64,000 nt of DNA. It comes from Streptomyces sp. NBC_00440 (GTDB lineage: Bacteria > Actinomycetota > Actinomycetes > Streptomycetales > Streptomycetaceae). The notes under the pieces were generated by a model. That model made no database searches, was not told the origin of the DNA, and saw nothing but the letters and a program-made list of their open reading frames with translations. Of this stretch, positions 43,530 through 52,779 are shown one piece after another. Positions within the stretch are counted from its first letter, which is position 1; each line of letters opens with the position of its first letter. Position numbers and translations under genes: made by a program. The DNA lies in the NCBI RefSeq assembly GCF_036014215.1, contig NZ_CP107921.1, positions 62,001-126,000 on the forward strand, read 5' to 3'.

Positions 43530-44117
43530 ATGTCCGATATCTCGATCGTGATCGCGTCGCATTCCGGCTACGGCCACACCGCGCAGATCGCCACGGCCGT
43601 CGCGGACGGCGCACGCTCCCTCGCCGGGACGCAGGTCCACGACGTGGACGTCGCCTCCCTCAGCGACGCGGACTGGGAGCTGATGGACGCCGCGGACGCC
43701 ATCATCTTCGGCACTCCCACCTACATGGGCACTGCGTCGGGGGCGTTCCACGCCTTCGCCGAGGCCAGCAGCAAGCGGTGGATGACCCGCGCCTGGAGCG
43801 ACAAGCTCGCGGCGGGGTTCACCAACTCCGGCTCCATGAGCGGCGACAAGCTGCACACCCTGCAGTACCTCTCGCTCCTTGCGGCCCAGCACGGAATGCT
43901 CTGGGTGAGCCTGAACCTTCTGCCGGGCTGGAACACCACCACATCCAGCCCCCAGGACGACAACCGCCTCGGCTTCTACCTCGGCGCCGGCGCACAAAGC
44001 TTCAACGACACCCCCGCGGTCCACGACGCAGACCTGAACACCGCCCGCCACCTCGGCCGACGCGTCGCCGGGCACGCCCGCATCCACCGCGCCGGACTGA
44101 CCGCCGCAACGCACTGA
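43530..44117 (+). CDS. Flavodoxin-like NAD(P)H:quinone oxidoreductase (WrbA-like)
   Basis: The 195-residue flavoprotein has the flavodoxin fold: phosphate loop IVIASHSGYGHTAQIA, FGTPTYMGTASG for FMN contacts, AAGFTNSGSMSGDK and the late GFYLGAGAQSF. WrbA-like enzymes reduce quinones by two electrons, preventing radical formation. The ATG at 43530 has AGGAGAGG upstream; longer frames would include the promoter. Control is probably by the divergent TetR protein. Confidence 0.9.
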   Translation: MSDISIVIASHSGYGHTAQIATAVADGARSLAGTQVHDVDVASLSDADWELMDAADAIIFGTPTYMGTASGAFHAFAEASSKRWMTRAWSDKLAAGFTNSGSMSGDKLHTLQYLSLLAAQHGMLWVSLNLLPGWNTTTSSPQDDNRLGFYLGAGAQSFNDTPAVHDADLNTARHLGRRVAGHARIHRAGLTAATH

Positions 44118-44334
44118 CACAACGGTCCGTGAACCGGCCCGGCAGCCCCCGCCCTGCACCAGCGAACAGCAACTCCGGACCAGGAGGCCGCTGGAGTCCA
44201 CCCCGGCCGAGGGGTTACGCCGGCGAGCGTACCCGGCAGAATCGTTCGGTTTGGCGGGCGGCCAAGCGAGGCTCATCACCCACAATGCGTCTTTCGTTCA
44301 TCACCATCTTTCAGCCTGTTCAAAAGAGTGCGTC

Positions 44335-44410
44335 ATGCAGCACCGGACACGGGGAAGCCAGGGCCCCGAGGTCGCGGCGATCGGCTACGGCGCGACGGGC
44401 CTGACGGAGC
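44335..44410 (+). pseudogene. Aldo/keto reductase N-terminal relic
   Basis: MQHRTRGSQGPEVAAIGYGA and TGLTEP match the first 25 residues of aldo/keto reductases (MQYR.LG.TGPEVSAIGYGAMGL). The sequence then ends in unrelated DNA before the hairpin at 44463. The rest of the gene has been deleted. Confidence 0.6.
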
Positions 44411-44462
44411 CCCGCGAAACACGGCCACAGCGCATCAGCCCCGGGACGACGACTCAGGGCAA

Positions 44463-44503
44463 CGCTGATCCCGGCAGCCAAGGCACGGCTGCCGGGATCA
44501 GCG
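44463..44503. terminator. 17-bp perfect terminator hairpin
   Basis: Arms 44463-44479 and 44487-44503 (CGCTGATCCCGGCAGCC and its complement) with a 7-base loop. It lies just beyond the CsbD stop and serves as its terminator; it may act in both directions. Confidence 0.8.
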
Positions 44504-44513
44504 TGTAGCGGCT

Positions 44514-44687
44514 CTACTTCTTGAAAGCGTCCTTGGCCTTCTCCTTGGCCTGCCGCAGGTCTCCCTTGGCTTCTTCGGCGCGCCCTTCGGCCTCCATGGA
44601 CTCGTTACCGACAGCGCCTCCGGCGGCCTTTTTGACTTTGCCCTTGACCTGCTCGCCCTTGGCCTGAGCCTTCTCATCCGCAGCCAC
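44514..44687 (-). CDS. CsbD-family stress protein
   Basis: A 57-residue, highly charged helical protein: AADEKAQAKGEQVKGKVKKA then AGGAVGNESMEAEGRAEEAK and GDLRQAKEKAKDAFKK. This is the CsbD pattern of general-stress proteins; molecular function is unknown. It starts at GTG 44687 behind GGGAG. A strong hairpin follows the stop. It fits the stress-related genes nearby, and a SigB-type factor would be a plausible regulator. Confidence 0.9.
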   Translation of the reverse strand: MAADEKAQAKGEQVKGKVKKAAGGAVGNESMEAEGRAEEAKGDLRQAKEKAKDAFKK

Positions 44688-44872
44688 AATCACTCACTCC
44701 CTGCCTTACTAGAGGAACGCGATATGCCACATCTGGCCCGAAAGCCTTCCGTTCAAACCCCGACAGCTGCTGCACGGAAACCATCTCCCGCCGGGCGGCA
44801 TGAAGGTGACATGAGGGCGGCAGGAGTGAACGGTTCGCACCAGGGCAGTCGTCAGCTTGGAGGTTGATAACG

Positions 44873-45043
44873 ATGGTTCCTGTCATTCTCGTTCTTCTGC
44901 TCGCCCTGATCCTTTTCGGTGTGGGTTTCGCACTCAAGGCCCTGTGGTGGATCGCCGCCATCGTGCTGGTCGTGTGGCTGCTGGGGTTCCTCGTCCGCCC
45001 CGCAGCGAGCGGAGGGAAGCGTGGCCGTTGGTACCGCTGGTAG
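44873..45043 (+). CDS. Small hydrophobic membrane protein
   Basis: A 56-residue protein of two membrane helices (VPVILVLLLALILFGVGFAL and WWIAAIVLVVWLLGFLV) with a basic C-terminus (GGKRGRWYRW). It resembles short hydrophobic proteins that are abundant in stressed or stationary actinobacteria. GGAGG lies nine bases before the ATG. It is followed by the hairpin at 45064. Confidence 0.85.
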   Translation: MVPVILVLLLALILFGVGFALKALWWIAAIVLVVWLLGFLVRPAASGGKRGRWYRW

Positions 45044-45063
45044 ACGGCGCTCAGGAGGCTGAT

Positions 45064-45106
45064 GTGGGTGGGCCCCGACGCGACTACCGCGTCGGGGCCC
45101 ACCCAC
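45064..45106. terminator. 19-bp perfect terminator hairpin
   Basis: Arms 45064-45082 and 45088-45106 (GTGGGTGGGCCCCGACGCG and its complement), loop ACTAC, followed by TTT. It begins 20 bases after the stop of the small membrane protein. Confidence 0.85.
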
Positions 45107-45697
45107 TTTCGCCTGCGTTCTTGTCCCCTACCAAGGCCCGGACCGACTTCGCCGTGAACGTCACGCCGCCTACTGAGGCGAAGCGCCCGCGACAGAAAGA
45201 CGTTTCGCAACCCTGCCCGACGCAGGAGCACGCGCTTACACCGTGGCCGCCAGCGTCGTAGCTGCCCACAACTACGGATTGCGCGCGTGGCTGCGTTCGG
45301 GCGCTCTCGGAGACGTGGCCGCCAGCGTGGACCCGGCGCTGGACCTCGTTCGACACACATGGGCGCACGATGCCGGAGCGGTCATCGTCATGGCGCGGCC
45401 AGGTACGCCGACCTGGCGTCCAGTCCAGGAGATCGAGGCTGCACGCGGGGGCATGAGTCCAGCCGATCGCCCTCCTGCGCGACTGGCTCGCAGCGCGCAG
45501 TGAAGGGCGATCATGCGGCCGCGGTCCCCGTGGACCTGCGCCACCGCGCGCACCGGGACGAGACTGCTCCGCGGCGGTGACGGAGTTCTGCGCCCGGCCG
45601 CGAGCCCGCTTCGCCGAGCGTGGCCGCCGCGACGTGCGCACCAACCGGTGAAATCCCGGGGGTGCGGCCCCTCGTGGGAGGGACCGCACCCCGAGCC
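45107..45697. other. Intergenic region, nothing recognised
   Basis: Several open frames exist but none has a convincing start or family. A frame near 45243-45503 (DVAASVDPALDLVRHTWAHD) has ordinary composition and could be a fragment of an unknown gene. Confidence 0.4.
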
Positions 45698-48058
45698 TCA
45701 GGGCCGGGCCATGGCGGGCGGGGCGGCGTTGGCGCCCCAACTCGTCGGCCTGTCCGAGAGGTTGATCCTGATCGTGCCGGAGCGGAGCAGGTCCTTGTGG
45801 GACAGCCAGCTCTGGCGCAACTTCCCCTTGCCGGTGTCCACGGAGGACACGTACTGGAGCTTCGACGCGTTGGCGCCCGGGGCATCGATGCTGATCGTGC
45901 GTCCGTGTTCGGGCCGGATCTCGACCTTCTCGAACATGGGCGCTGTGATCACGTAGGTGGCGGAGCCGGGCTGGGGCTCGAAGATTCCTGCCATGGCGAA
46001 GACGAGCAACGAGGAAGTGGCGCCGAGGTCGTCATTGCCGGGCATTCCGTACACGTCGTCGGTGAAGAGCGTCCGCATCGCACGCAGCACGGCGGAGGTC
46101 TTCCATGGCGCGTCCGTCCACGTGTACATCCACGGCGCGTGGAAGTCGGGCTCGTTGTTGGGGTTGAACGCGAAGTTGTTGTGGTAGTCGTACGCGCCGG
46201 TCACCCACGAGTCCGAAGCCGCCTTCGCCGGGTCGGTGAGCACGGTCGGCATGTCGAAGAACTTGTCGAGCCGCTGCTCGGCCTGCGAAGGGCCGCCCAT
46301 GAGCCCGAAGAGCGTCTTCGGGTCCTGCTGCGCGAGCCATTCGTACTGCCACGCGGTGCCCTCGTGGAACGCGCCGGCCTGGGCGGGATCGGGGTCGCCG
46401 GCAATGGTGCCGTCCGCGTTCTTGGCCACCGGGAACCCGGAGAAACCCTGCGAGGTGACGGTGGGGTCCCACAGCTTGGTGAAGTTGTCGCAGCGAGAGG
46501 CGAGCGTCGTGGCCCTGCCCCGGTAGCCGAGGCCCCTGGCCATCGTGGACAGCGCGCAGTCGGCGAGCGAGTACTCAAGTGTGGCCGAGCCCGACTGGCG
46601 GCTGTCGCCGTACTTGTACCCGGGCAGGTTCTGGTAGCCGACCCAGCCGTTCTTGACGTACGTGGGGTTACCGTCACGGCCACGGAAGATCGACTGGTCC
46701 GCGGGGACTTCGTTGGCGTTCTTCCACAGCGCGCCGAAGAGCTGGCGGGCGGTGCGTTTGTCGAGCAGGCCGCGGTTGTAGATGTCGACGATCCACGGAG
46801 TGACGGGGTCGCCGCTCATCACGTTGGTCTCGCTGTTGCCGAGCGCCCAGCGCGGCAGCCAGCCACCGTCCTGGTAGATGTGCAGTACGGACTTGGCCAT
46901 ATCAGTGGCCTTGTCCGGGTTCAGCAGGTCCACCAGTTGGTTCTGCGAGCGGTAGGTGTCCCAGAGCGAGAACATCTGGTAGTACGTGGAATCCGCGCGG
47001 TGCACTTTGTCGTCGAAGCCGCGGTAGCGGTTGTCCACATCGGACCCGATCGACGGGTGCAGCAGCGAGTGGTAGAGCGCGCTGTAGTACGTGCGCTGGT
47101 CGGCGGTGCTGCCACCGGCCACGCGCATCCGGTTCAGCTCTTCCTGCCAGGTGTTGTGCGCGGCGGCACGGGCCTTGTCGAACGACTTCGGCTGCTCGGC
47201 CTTGCGGTTGAGGCGTGCGCCGTCGATCGACGTGTAGGACAGGCCCACCGAAGTGCCGACCTGGTTGCCCTTGGCCGGGTCGAAGGTCGCATAGGCGCCG
47301 GCGCGCTTGGTGCCACGCGACGCGTCGCGCTGGTTCGGGGTGATGGTGCCGTCGGTCCAGGTGCCGAAGCTTGAGAACTTCCGGTCGAACTTGGCGCTGA
47401 AATAGATCCGGTAGCGCTCCTTCCCGGTCTCACCGCAGAAGTTGCCGCCCTGGAGCCAGCCCTCGACGGTGTCATTGCCGACGACGTGGACGTCACCGGC
47501 ATAGGTGCTGCCATTGCTCTCGCCGGTCTCGATCAGCACGTTCTCGGGGCCGGATCCGGCGGGGTACGTGTAGCGGTGCTGGCCGGTTCGCTGCGTCGCG
47601 GAGAGCTCGGCCTGGATACCGTTGTTGAACTTCACTCCGTAGTAACCCGGCGCGCGGGTCTCGTTGTCGTGGCTGAACTTCGCACCGTACTGCGCCGGGT
47701 CGGACGACGTGACCGCCCCGGTGGTCGGCATGAAACGGAAGTTGCCCATCGTCTGGCAGCCGACGCCCGAGAGGTGGGTGTGGCTGAAGCCGAGGATCGT
47801 GTCCTGCTTGTAGTCATAGGAGGCGTACTGGTTGAGCTGCGTGTCCGGGCTCAGCTGCACCATGCCGAACGGGACGGTGGCGCCCGGGAATGTGGTCCCG
47901 TCGCCGTTGTTGCCGATCGACGTGTCGACCAGTGTGGTGGGGTCATCGGCGAACTTCGGTCCCCGCTCCTTGGCATCTGCGACGCCTGGGGTGGCGGATG
48001 CCGCGACCACAGTGGTGGCGAGCAACAAGGCGGCGAACGCGCGTTTCCATGCTCTCAT
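45698..48058 (-). CDS. Secreted GH92 alpha-mannosidase
   Basis: The 786-residue protein has a Sec signal peptide (about 1-28) and the GH92 catalytic fold. Family landmarks are GDGTTFPGATVPFGMVQLSP near the N-terminus, GFSHTHLSGVG, DTYRSQNQLVDL, EGTAWQYEW (about 565; the Glu is the likely general acid) and GNDDLGATSSLLVFAMAG near residue 675. GH92 enzymes are calcium-dependent exo-alpha-mannosidases acting by inversion, often on N-glycan or fungal mannan. GGAAGGA precedes the ATG. The LacI-type palindrome at 48073 lies 15 bases upstream and is the same as at the discoidin gene (30109), implying common sugar control. Confidence 0.92.
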   Translation of the reverse strand: MRAWKRAFAALLLATTVVAASATPGVADAKERGPKFADDPTTLVDTSIGNNGDGTTFPGATVPFGMVQLSPDTQLNQYASYDYKQDTILGFSHTHLSGVGCQTMGNFRFMPTTGAVTSSDPAQYGAKFSHDNETRAPGYYGVKFNNGIQAELSATQRTGQHRYTYPAGSGPENVLIETGESNGSTYAGDVHVVGNDTVEGWLQGGNFCGETGKERYRIYFSAKFDRKFSSFGTWTDGTITPNQRDASRGTKRAGAYATFDPAKGNQVGTSVGLSYTSIDGARLNRKAEQPKSFDKARAAAHNTWQEELNRMRVAGGSTADQRTYYSALYHSLLHPSIGSDVDNRYRGFDDKVHRADSTYYQMFSLWDTYRSQNQLVDLLNPDKATDMAKSVLHIYQDGGWLPRWALGNSETNVMSGDPVTPWIVDIYNRGLLDKRTARQLFGALWKNANEVPADQSIFRGRDGNPTYVKNGWVGYQNLPGYKYGDSRQSGSATLEYSLADCALSTMARGLGYRGRATTLASRCDNFTKLWDPTVTSQGFSGFPVAKNADGTIAGDPDPAQAGAFHEGTAWQYEWLAQQDPKTLFGLMGGPSQAEQRLDKFFDMPTVLTDPAKAASDSWVTGAYDYHNNFAFNPNNEPDFHAPWMYTWTDAPWKTSAVLRAMRTLFTDDVYGMPGNDDLGATSSLLVFAMAGIFEPQPGSATYVITAPMFEKVEIRPEHGRTISIDAPGANASKLQYVSSVDTGKGKLRQSWLSHKDLLRSGTIRINLSDRPTSWGANAAPPAMARP

Positions 48059-48072
48059 CGCGATCCTTCCTG

Positions 48073-48086
48073 TGACAACGTTGTCA
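48073..48086. promoter_or_regulatory. LacI-type operator upstream of GH92
   Basis: TGACAACGTTGTCA is a perfect 14-bp palindrome containing the same 12 bases as at 30109-30120. It lies between the start codon and the expected promoter on the minus strand. Confidence 0.75.
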
Positions 48087-48629
48087 ATTCCCTGAGATCT
48101 TTGCCTTTCAAGTACTGCTCCGTCAATCCGGTTGACCGCCAGGGTTGAATTGCCCCGGCCTCAACGGGCGGCCGGACAACGGGCCGTCAGCGAGGAGCAG
48201 GAAGAGCGGGAGCTCAACTGCGGCCTGGATCGGGTTTACCGACCGGCGTCTGTCATGTTCTGGAGTCGGTACGGGGGACGACCGAAGTCCTGATTCCTCC
48301 CGCTCAGCCGCTTCACGGCCCGTCCGCCGTCCCCGTGGGCGGGCCGTCCCACCCAAGGCTGACAGAGAGGTGCCGGAGGTCTGCTGACTCAGCATGCGCG
48401 AGGCGAGGGCCAGGTGGCGAGGGTCTCCTCGGACAGACGCCCCCCTGTGTCGATCTCCGCCTGGGCGTAGACGTATCCCTCGTCCCGAACGAGGACAAGG
48501 CAGGCGTCGGCCCAGGCGGCGCCGGTCTGGGCCGTCCGGTCCCACCGCGGGGCGGCGGTGACCGGATCGACGCCAAGTGGTCGGCCAGTCAGTTGTGTTC
48601 GGGCCGGTGCGTGGTCGGCGGTCAGCTCA
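48087..48629. other. Intergenic region with possible gene fragment
   Basis: A minus-strand frame ending at 48389 reads APRWDRTAQTGAAWADACLV then LVRDEGYVYAQAEIDTGGRL and ends in WPSPRAC. This composition looks coding, but the frame has no start of its own and runs back into the next gene. It may be a truncated gene; I do not know the family. Confidence 0.35.
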
Positions 48630-49556
48630 TCAGGGTACGAGCACGATGCGCCCGCGCAGGCCGCGCGAGGCCAGCGTGTCGTGGGCCGCAGCGGCTTCCG
48701 AGAACGGCATCGTCCGGTCCACCCGTAGGGTGACGAGGCCGGCGTCCGCGAGGGTAGCCAGCTCGGCGAGTTGCACCGCGTCGCTGTGTACCTGGACCTG
48801 GGAGACACGGATCCCGCGTTCCGCCGCTGGGCCGGCGCCGAGAACACTGACGAACGTGCCGCCGTCTCCTAGCGCACCTATCACTGATTCGCCCAGGGCC
48901 GCGGCGTCGATCAGCCCGGCGACTCCGCCGGGAACTGCCGCGCGGATCGCAGCGGCAGGGTTGTCAGAGCGCGGTACGAAGAGGCTGGCACCCAACTTGC
49001 GTACCAGTTCCTCGTCCTGGGATCCGGCGACGGCGACGACGTGCAGGCCACGCGCGGCCGCCAGCTCGACGAGATAGCCGCCTACGGCGCCTGCGGCACC
49101 GGTGATCGCCACGGTCGCACCGTCGGCCGCGGCGAGCAGGTCCAGCGCCTGCCGGGCGGTGAGTCCGTTCAGCGGAAGCGTCGCTGCCTGCACCGGGCTC
49201 GCGTGCCGGGGTGCGGCAGCGACGGCCGTGGCGGGCAGGACGACGTACTCGGCGTGCGTGCCGGCTTGGGTGTCCGGCCAGTCGGACATGCCGATCACGG
49301 CGTCGCCGACCTCGAAGCTGTGGACGCCGCCGCCGAGGGCATCGACGATTCCCGCGACGTCGAGACCGGGAATGTAGTGGTCCCGCACGGGGACACGCGA
49401 GGCCAGTGCGCCGGCACGAATCAAGGCGTCGGCGGGGTTCAACGCGGCCGCCGAGACCCGGATACGGATCTGACCGTCGCCCGGCTCAGGGGTCGGGACC
49501 TCGCTGATGCGGAGCACGTCGGAGCCACCGTATTCGGACAGGATGACAGCACGCAT
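48630..49556 (-). CDS. NADPH:quinone-oxidoreductase-like MDR protein
   Basis: The 308-residue enzyme starts MRAVILSEYGGSDVLRISEV, with ALNPADALIRAG, IPGLDVAGIVDALGG, and the nucleotide motif TVAITGAAGAVGGYLVELAA. No zinc-binding Cys are present, so it is a zeta-crystallin-type quinone or enone reductase. Start ATG 49556 behind GAGAGAAG. It is closely similar in layout to the enzyme at 62090. No adjacent regulator is obvious. Confidence 0.9.
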   Translation of the reverse strand: MRAVILSEYGGSDVLRISEVPTPEPGDGQIRIRVSAAALNPADALIRAGALASRVPVRDHYIPGLDVAGIVDALGGGVHSFEVGDAVIGMSDWPDTQAGTHAEYVVLPATAVAAAPRHASPVQAATLPLNGLTARQALDLLAAADGATVAITGAAGAVGGYLVELAAARGLHVVAVAGSQDEELVRKLGASLFVPRSDNPAAAIRAAVPGGVAGLIDAAALGESVIGALGDGGTFVSVLGAGPAAERGIRVSQVQVHSDAVQLAELATLADAGLVTLRVDRTMPFSEAAAAHDTLASRGLRGRIVLVP

Positions 49557-50119
49557 CGTCACATCTTCTCTCTGAAGGTGTCCTGACCGGGCAGGCCCCG
49601 GCGAACTGTCCCTGGAACCCTGACGACTGGTTTCATATTCCGCCGGGGCGGCATGAGAAGCCAGTCGTCTCTTGAGCCGGTCGCGTCGGTCATGGTTCAC
49701 GCGCGACCCGGCGCCCTGATGCCAGGACACGAACAGCCGCACGAGAAGCTCGGGTTGATCGCTGACTTGGCCGACCCATGGTCGCCCTGGCCGACGTGTC
49801 CGGCTGTACCGGGGCCGAGGGCGTCACGCTGCGGATCGGCGGCAGCGAGGCGCGGTCCACCGTCCCACGGCACATCGGGCCGGCCGCAAGGTGTCCGTGC
49901 CGGGCACCAAGAAGCCGAGCACCGAGAAGGCCGCGAAGTTCAGCGGCGGGCAGGGCCGTGAGCCATGGCCCGGCGCGATACGGCCGGGGCGGATGCAGCC
50001 GGTGCGCTGCCCGACTGCCCGGGGGCGGCCTGCGGTCGCGACGGGCGGCCCGGCGCCCTGCCGAGTAGGACGATGTCGCGAAAGCGGCGGTCGCTCGCGT
50101 TTCGGCAGAACGAAACTGC
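49557..50119. other. Intergenic region, nothing recognised
   Basis: About 560 bases with no supported gene. The plus-strand stretch near 49740-49960 has coding-like composition in short pieces (HEKLGLIADLADPW) but no complete frame. Confidence 0.4.
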
Positions 50120-51205
50120 TCAGCGCAGGACGGCCGCCAGCAGGTCCGTGCCCAGCGTCGTCATCTCGGGCAGGTTGAGGGTGTACTGGACGTAGCGCCC
50201 GTGTCGCCGGGTCGTGAGCAGGCCCGCGCGGCGCAGGACAGCGAGGTGGCGGGAGACCTCCGGGGGCGAGAGTTCCCAGGCGTGCGCCAGTTCACCGGTG
50301 GTGTGCGGGCCGCGGGCCAGGGTGCGCAGCAGCCGCAGCCGTACCGGATGCGCGAGTGCTTCCAGCCGTAGCGTGACTGTTTCCAGCGGCACCGGCGCCG
50401 AGGGGCTCGGCTCGGTCACGGGGTACTGCACCACCGGGTGCCACCCGGGCGCGTGGACCGCTACCAGGTGCGGGCGGCCGAAGACGCTGGGGACGAACGT
50501 GACCCCGGTGCCGTGGGCGGTGGTCGCTCTGTCCTGGAGCTTGTCCACGATGATGCAGTTGCCGTCCGGTGCCAGGGTGACGGCGCCGGAGACCGATGCG
50601 AGCGCCGCCCCGACGCCCTGGCGCTTCAACAGGTCGTTCTTCAGGCGCAGATCGGTGGCGAGTTGCACGGCGACGCCCGTCCAGGCGGTGTCGAAGAATG
50701 CGTCGGCGCACTGTTCGAGGGTGTGACGCACCCGTGCCCGCACAGCGGCCGGGTCCGCGAGCAGCCGTTCCGCGAAGGCCTCTTGGAGTGCGCCGCGGGC
50801 CTGGGCCAGGTCCAGGGCGCGCTCGCGCGCCGTCGCGTCGGCGAGCGGCGACGGTCCGGCGAAGTGGACCCGGTTGCTGCCGCACGTAGTGATGAGCGCT
50901 GCGGTCACATAGGTTTCGTCGTCGATCCGGTCCACGTCGTCCAGCTCCTCGGCGAGGGTCGGCCGGGGACGGGCGGGAACCAGGAAGTCGGCTCGTGAGG
51001 AACGCCAGAGGAACTCCGCTTCCCTGAGCCGCTCGGCCAGTTCCGGCCGCAGCCCGGCCCAGACGTCCCCGGCCCAGCCGGCGAGTTGCGGGTGATGTGC
51101 GGGTTCGGCCAGCACGTGAAGCATCGCGGTCAGCTCGGCCAGCGGGGAGGCGGTGAACCGCAGTTGCCCCGACGGCGGACCGCCGATGTCGATTCTCAAC
51201 GTCAT
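50120..51205 (-). CDS. DUF5937/ArsR-type winged-helix regulator
   Basis: The 361-residue protein combines a long N-terminal DUF5937-like domain (LRFTASPLAELTAMLHVLAE, GLRPELAERLREAEFLWRSS) with a C-terminal ArsR-type winged helix (about 280-350: LEALAHPVRLRLLRTLARGP, HTTGELAHAWELSPPEVSRH, LAVLRRAGLLTTRRHGRYVQ). No metal-binding Cys are seen, so it probably responds to an organic ligand. It is divergent from the MFS transporter at 51306; the perfect 14-bp-arm palindrome between them is its likely operator. Confidence 0.9.
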   Translation of the reverse strand: MTLRIDIGGPPSGQLRFTASPLAELTAMLHVLAEPAHHPQLAGWAGDVWAGLRPELAERLREAEFLWRSSRADFLVPARPRPTLAEELDDVDRIDDETYVTAALITTCGSNRVHFAGPSPLADATARERALDLAQARGALQEAFAERLLADPAAVRARVRHTLEQCADAFFDTAWTGVAVQLATDLRLKNDLLKRQGVGAALASVSGAVTLAPDGNCIIVDKLQDRATTAHGTGVTFVPSVFGRPHLVAVHAPGWHPVVQYPVTEPSPSAPVPLETVTLRLEALAHPVRLRLLRTLARGPHTTGELAHAWELSPPEVSRHLAVLRRAGLLTTRRHGRYVQYTLNLPEMTTLGTDLLAAVLR

Positions 51206-51239
51206 CTCTTCATCATCGCCGGTCGCATGGCCGACGACC

Positions 51240-51270
51240 GCGTCGGTTGACGGTGTCCGTCAACCGACGC
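51240..51270. promoter_or_regulatory. Operator of the ArsR-type regulator
   Basis: GCGTCGGTTGACGG-TGT-CCGTCAACCGACGC is a perfect inverted repeat with 14-bp arms, centred between the two divergent starts (35 bases from each). Confidence 0.8.
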
Positions 51271-51305
51271 GCCCGGCCCGGGCTGCCGAACGCACCGTTG
51301 ACGCC

Positions 51306-52547
51306 ATGGCAACGAAAACGTATATCCAGCCGCGTGCTCTCGTCCGTGCCTCCGGAGGCCCCCGCTATGCCGTCGCCCTGGCCGTGGACGCGCTCGGCAC
51401 CGGCTTCCTGCGTCCCTTTCTGCTGCTCTACGGGGTGGCGGTGCTGAAGCTGTCCGTGTCGGCCACCGGCATCGCCATGACGGCAGGCAGCGTCGTGGCT
51501 CTGGTGTGCATGCCCGCGGTGGGGCGATGGCTGGACCGGGGCGCGCGCAGCACGGTCGTGGCGGCGTCGATGCTGGTGCGGGTGCTGGGTGTGGCGCTGC
51601 TGCTGGCCGCCCCGGCGGGGCACCCGTGGCTGTTCACGGCGGCGGCGCTCTTCCTCGGCATCGGCAACCAGGCGTGGCCGGCTGCCCATGCGGCCCTGGT
51701 GGCCACGGTCGCCCACGGCCGCGAACGCGACGCCGCTCTCGCAGGGGGCCGTGCGCTGCGCAACGCCGGCCTGGGCGCCGGTGGACTCCTGGCCACCGCG
51801 TGTCTGGCGGGTGGCACCACCGCGTTGCAGGCGCTGGCGGCCGTCACCGGCCTCGCCTACCTCGCCGCGGCGGCCTTGGCATGGTCGGTCCATCTGCGTG
51901 CGTATCCGGGCGCTGCCGCGGCCACGGACCGGGACGACGAGCCCGCACCCCGGATGCGCGTGCTGCTGGCCGCCAACGTGATCTACGTCTTCTGTCTCAA
52001 CATCCCCGAAATCGCGCTTCCCCTGGTCCTGGTGACGCAGTTACACGCTTCCCCGGTGTGGTCGGGGGCCATTTTCGTGGCGAACACGTTGCTGGTGGTC
52101 ACGCTGCAGGTTCCGGTCACCGTCTTCATGTCCCGCTTCGCCCGGCGGACCGTGCTGGCTCTTGCCGGCGTGGTGCTGGCCGCGTCCTACCTCGGCTTCT
52201 TCGCGGCCACCTCACTGGGACACGGCTGGGGTGCCCCGGCCGTCGCCGTGGTGTCCGTGGTCTGCACCATCGGCGAGATCATCTACGCCGGCAGCGCCAC
52301 CGCGCTCGTCACTGCCCTCGCCCCGGCCCATGTCCTGGGGCACGCCCTCACCCGTTTCCAGCTCTCCACGGGCTTCGGCCTCGCCGTCTCCCCGGCGATC
52401 GTCACCGCTCTCGCCTCCCGCGGCTCGGCCGCCCTCTGGGGCAGCCTCGCCGCCGCGACCCTCCTTTCCGCCTCCGCCGTCGCCGCCGAGAAGGATCAAG
52501 GAACGCGGCCCAGCGATTACCGCCTTCCGGCGCGAGCCGGCGCCTGA
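51306..52547 (+). CDS. MFS transporter
   Basis: The 413-residue membrane protein has 12 predicted helices and the MFS motif-A-like loop [20 protein letters not shown] after helix 2; the second half has [16 protein letters not shown] in the equivalent place. It is probably a proton-driven exporter of a small molecule; substrate unknown. ATG 51306 was chosen over the longer frame because the latter would run through the operator. Control is by the divergent ArsR-type protein. Confidence 0.9.
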   Translation: MATKTYIQPRALVRASGGPRYAVALAVDALGTGFLRPFLLLYGVAVLKLSVSATGIAMTAGSVVALVCMPAVGRWLDRGARSTVVAASMLVRVLGVALLLAAPAGHPWLFTAAALFLGIGNQAWPAAHAALVATVAHGRERDAALAGGRALRNAGLGAGGLLATACLAGGTTALQALAAVTGLAYLAAAALAWSVHLRAYPGAAAATDRDDEPAPRMRVLLAANVIYVFCLNIPEIALPLVLVTQLHASPVWSGAIFVANTLLVVTLQVPVTVFMSRFARRTVLALAGVVLAASYLGFFAATSLGHGWGAPAVAVVSVVCTIGEIIYAGSATALVTALAPAHVLGHALTRFQLSTGFGLAVSPAIVTALASRGSAALWGSLAAATLLSASAVAAEKDQGTRPSDYRLPARAGA

Positions 52548-52779
52548 GCCCGGCGATCGATGCGGGAGACGGTTCGAAGCAGAGGCGTACACCATCCGGC
52601 TCCTTGTGCCGGGACTTCGCCGTCAGCATCAATGGCGAGGCGCCCTGTTCACCGAGGCAGGTCAGGGCGGAATGCCGGTGCTCGTGCCGGGTGCGGGAGG
52701 GAGTTCCTGCCTGGCCGTCCGCTGTCGCCGCGCCCAGTCGTAGCGAGTACGCGTCGCTACCCCTGAGCACGGCACCGGA

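Noticed and set aside
44251..44508. 85-codon plus-strand frame as a real gene
   Set aside because: Only its middle resembles the first residues of an aldo/keto reductase and its end runs through a terminator hairpin; listed as a relic instead.
45620..47374. 584-codon plus-strand open frame opposite GH92
   Set aside because: Antisense shadow of the mannosidase gene.
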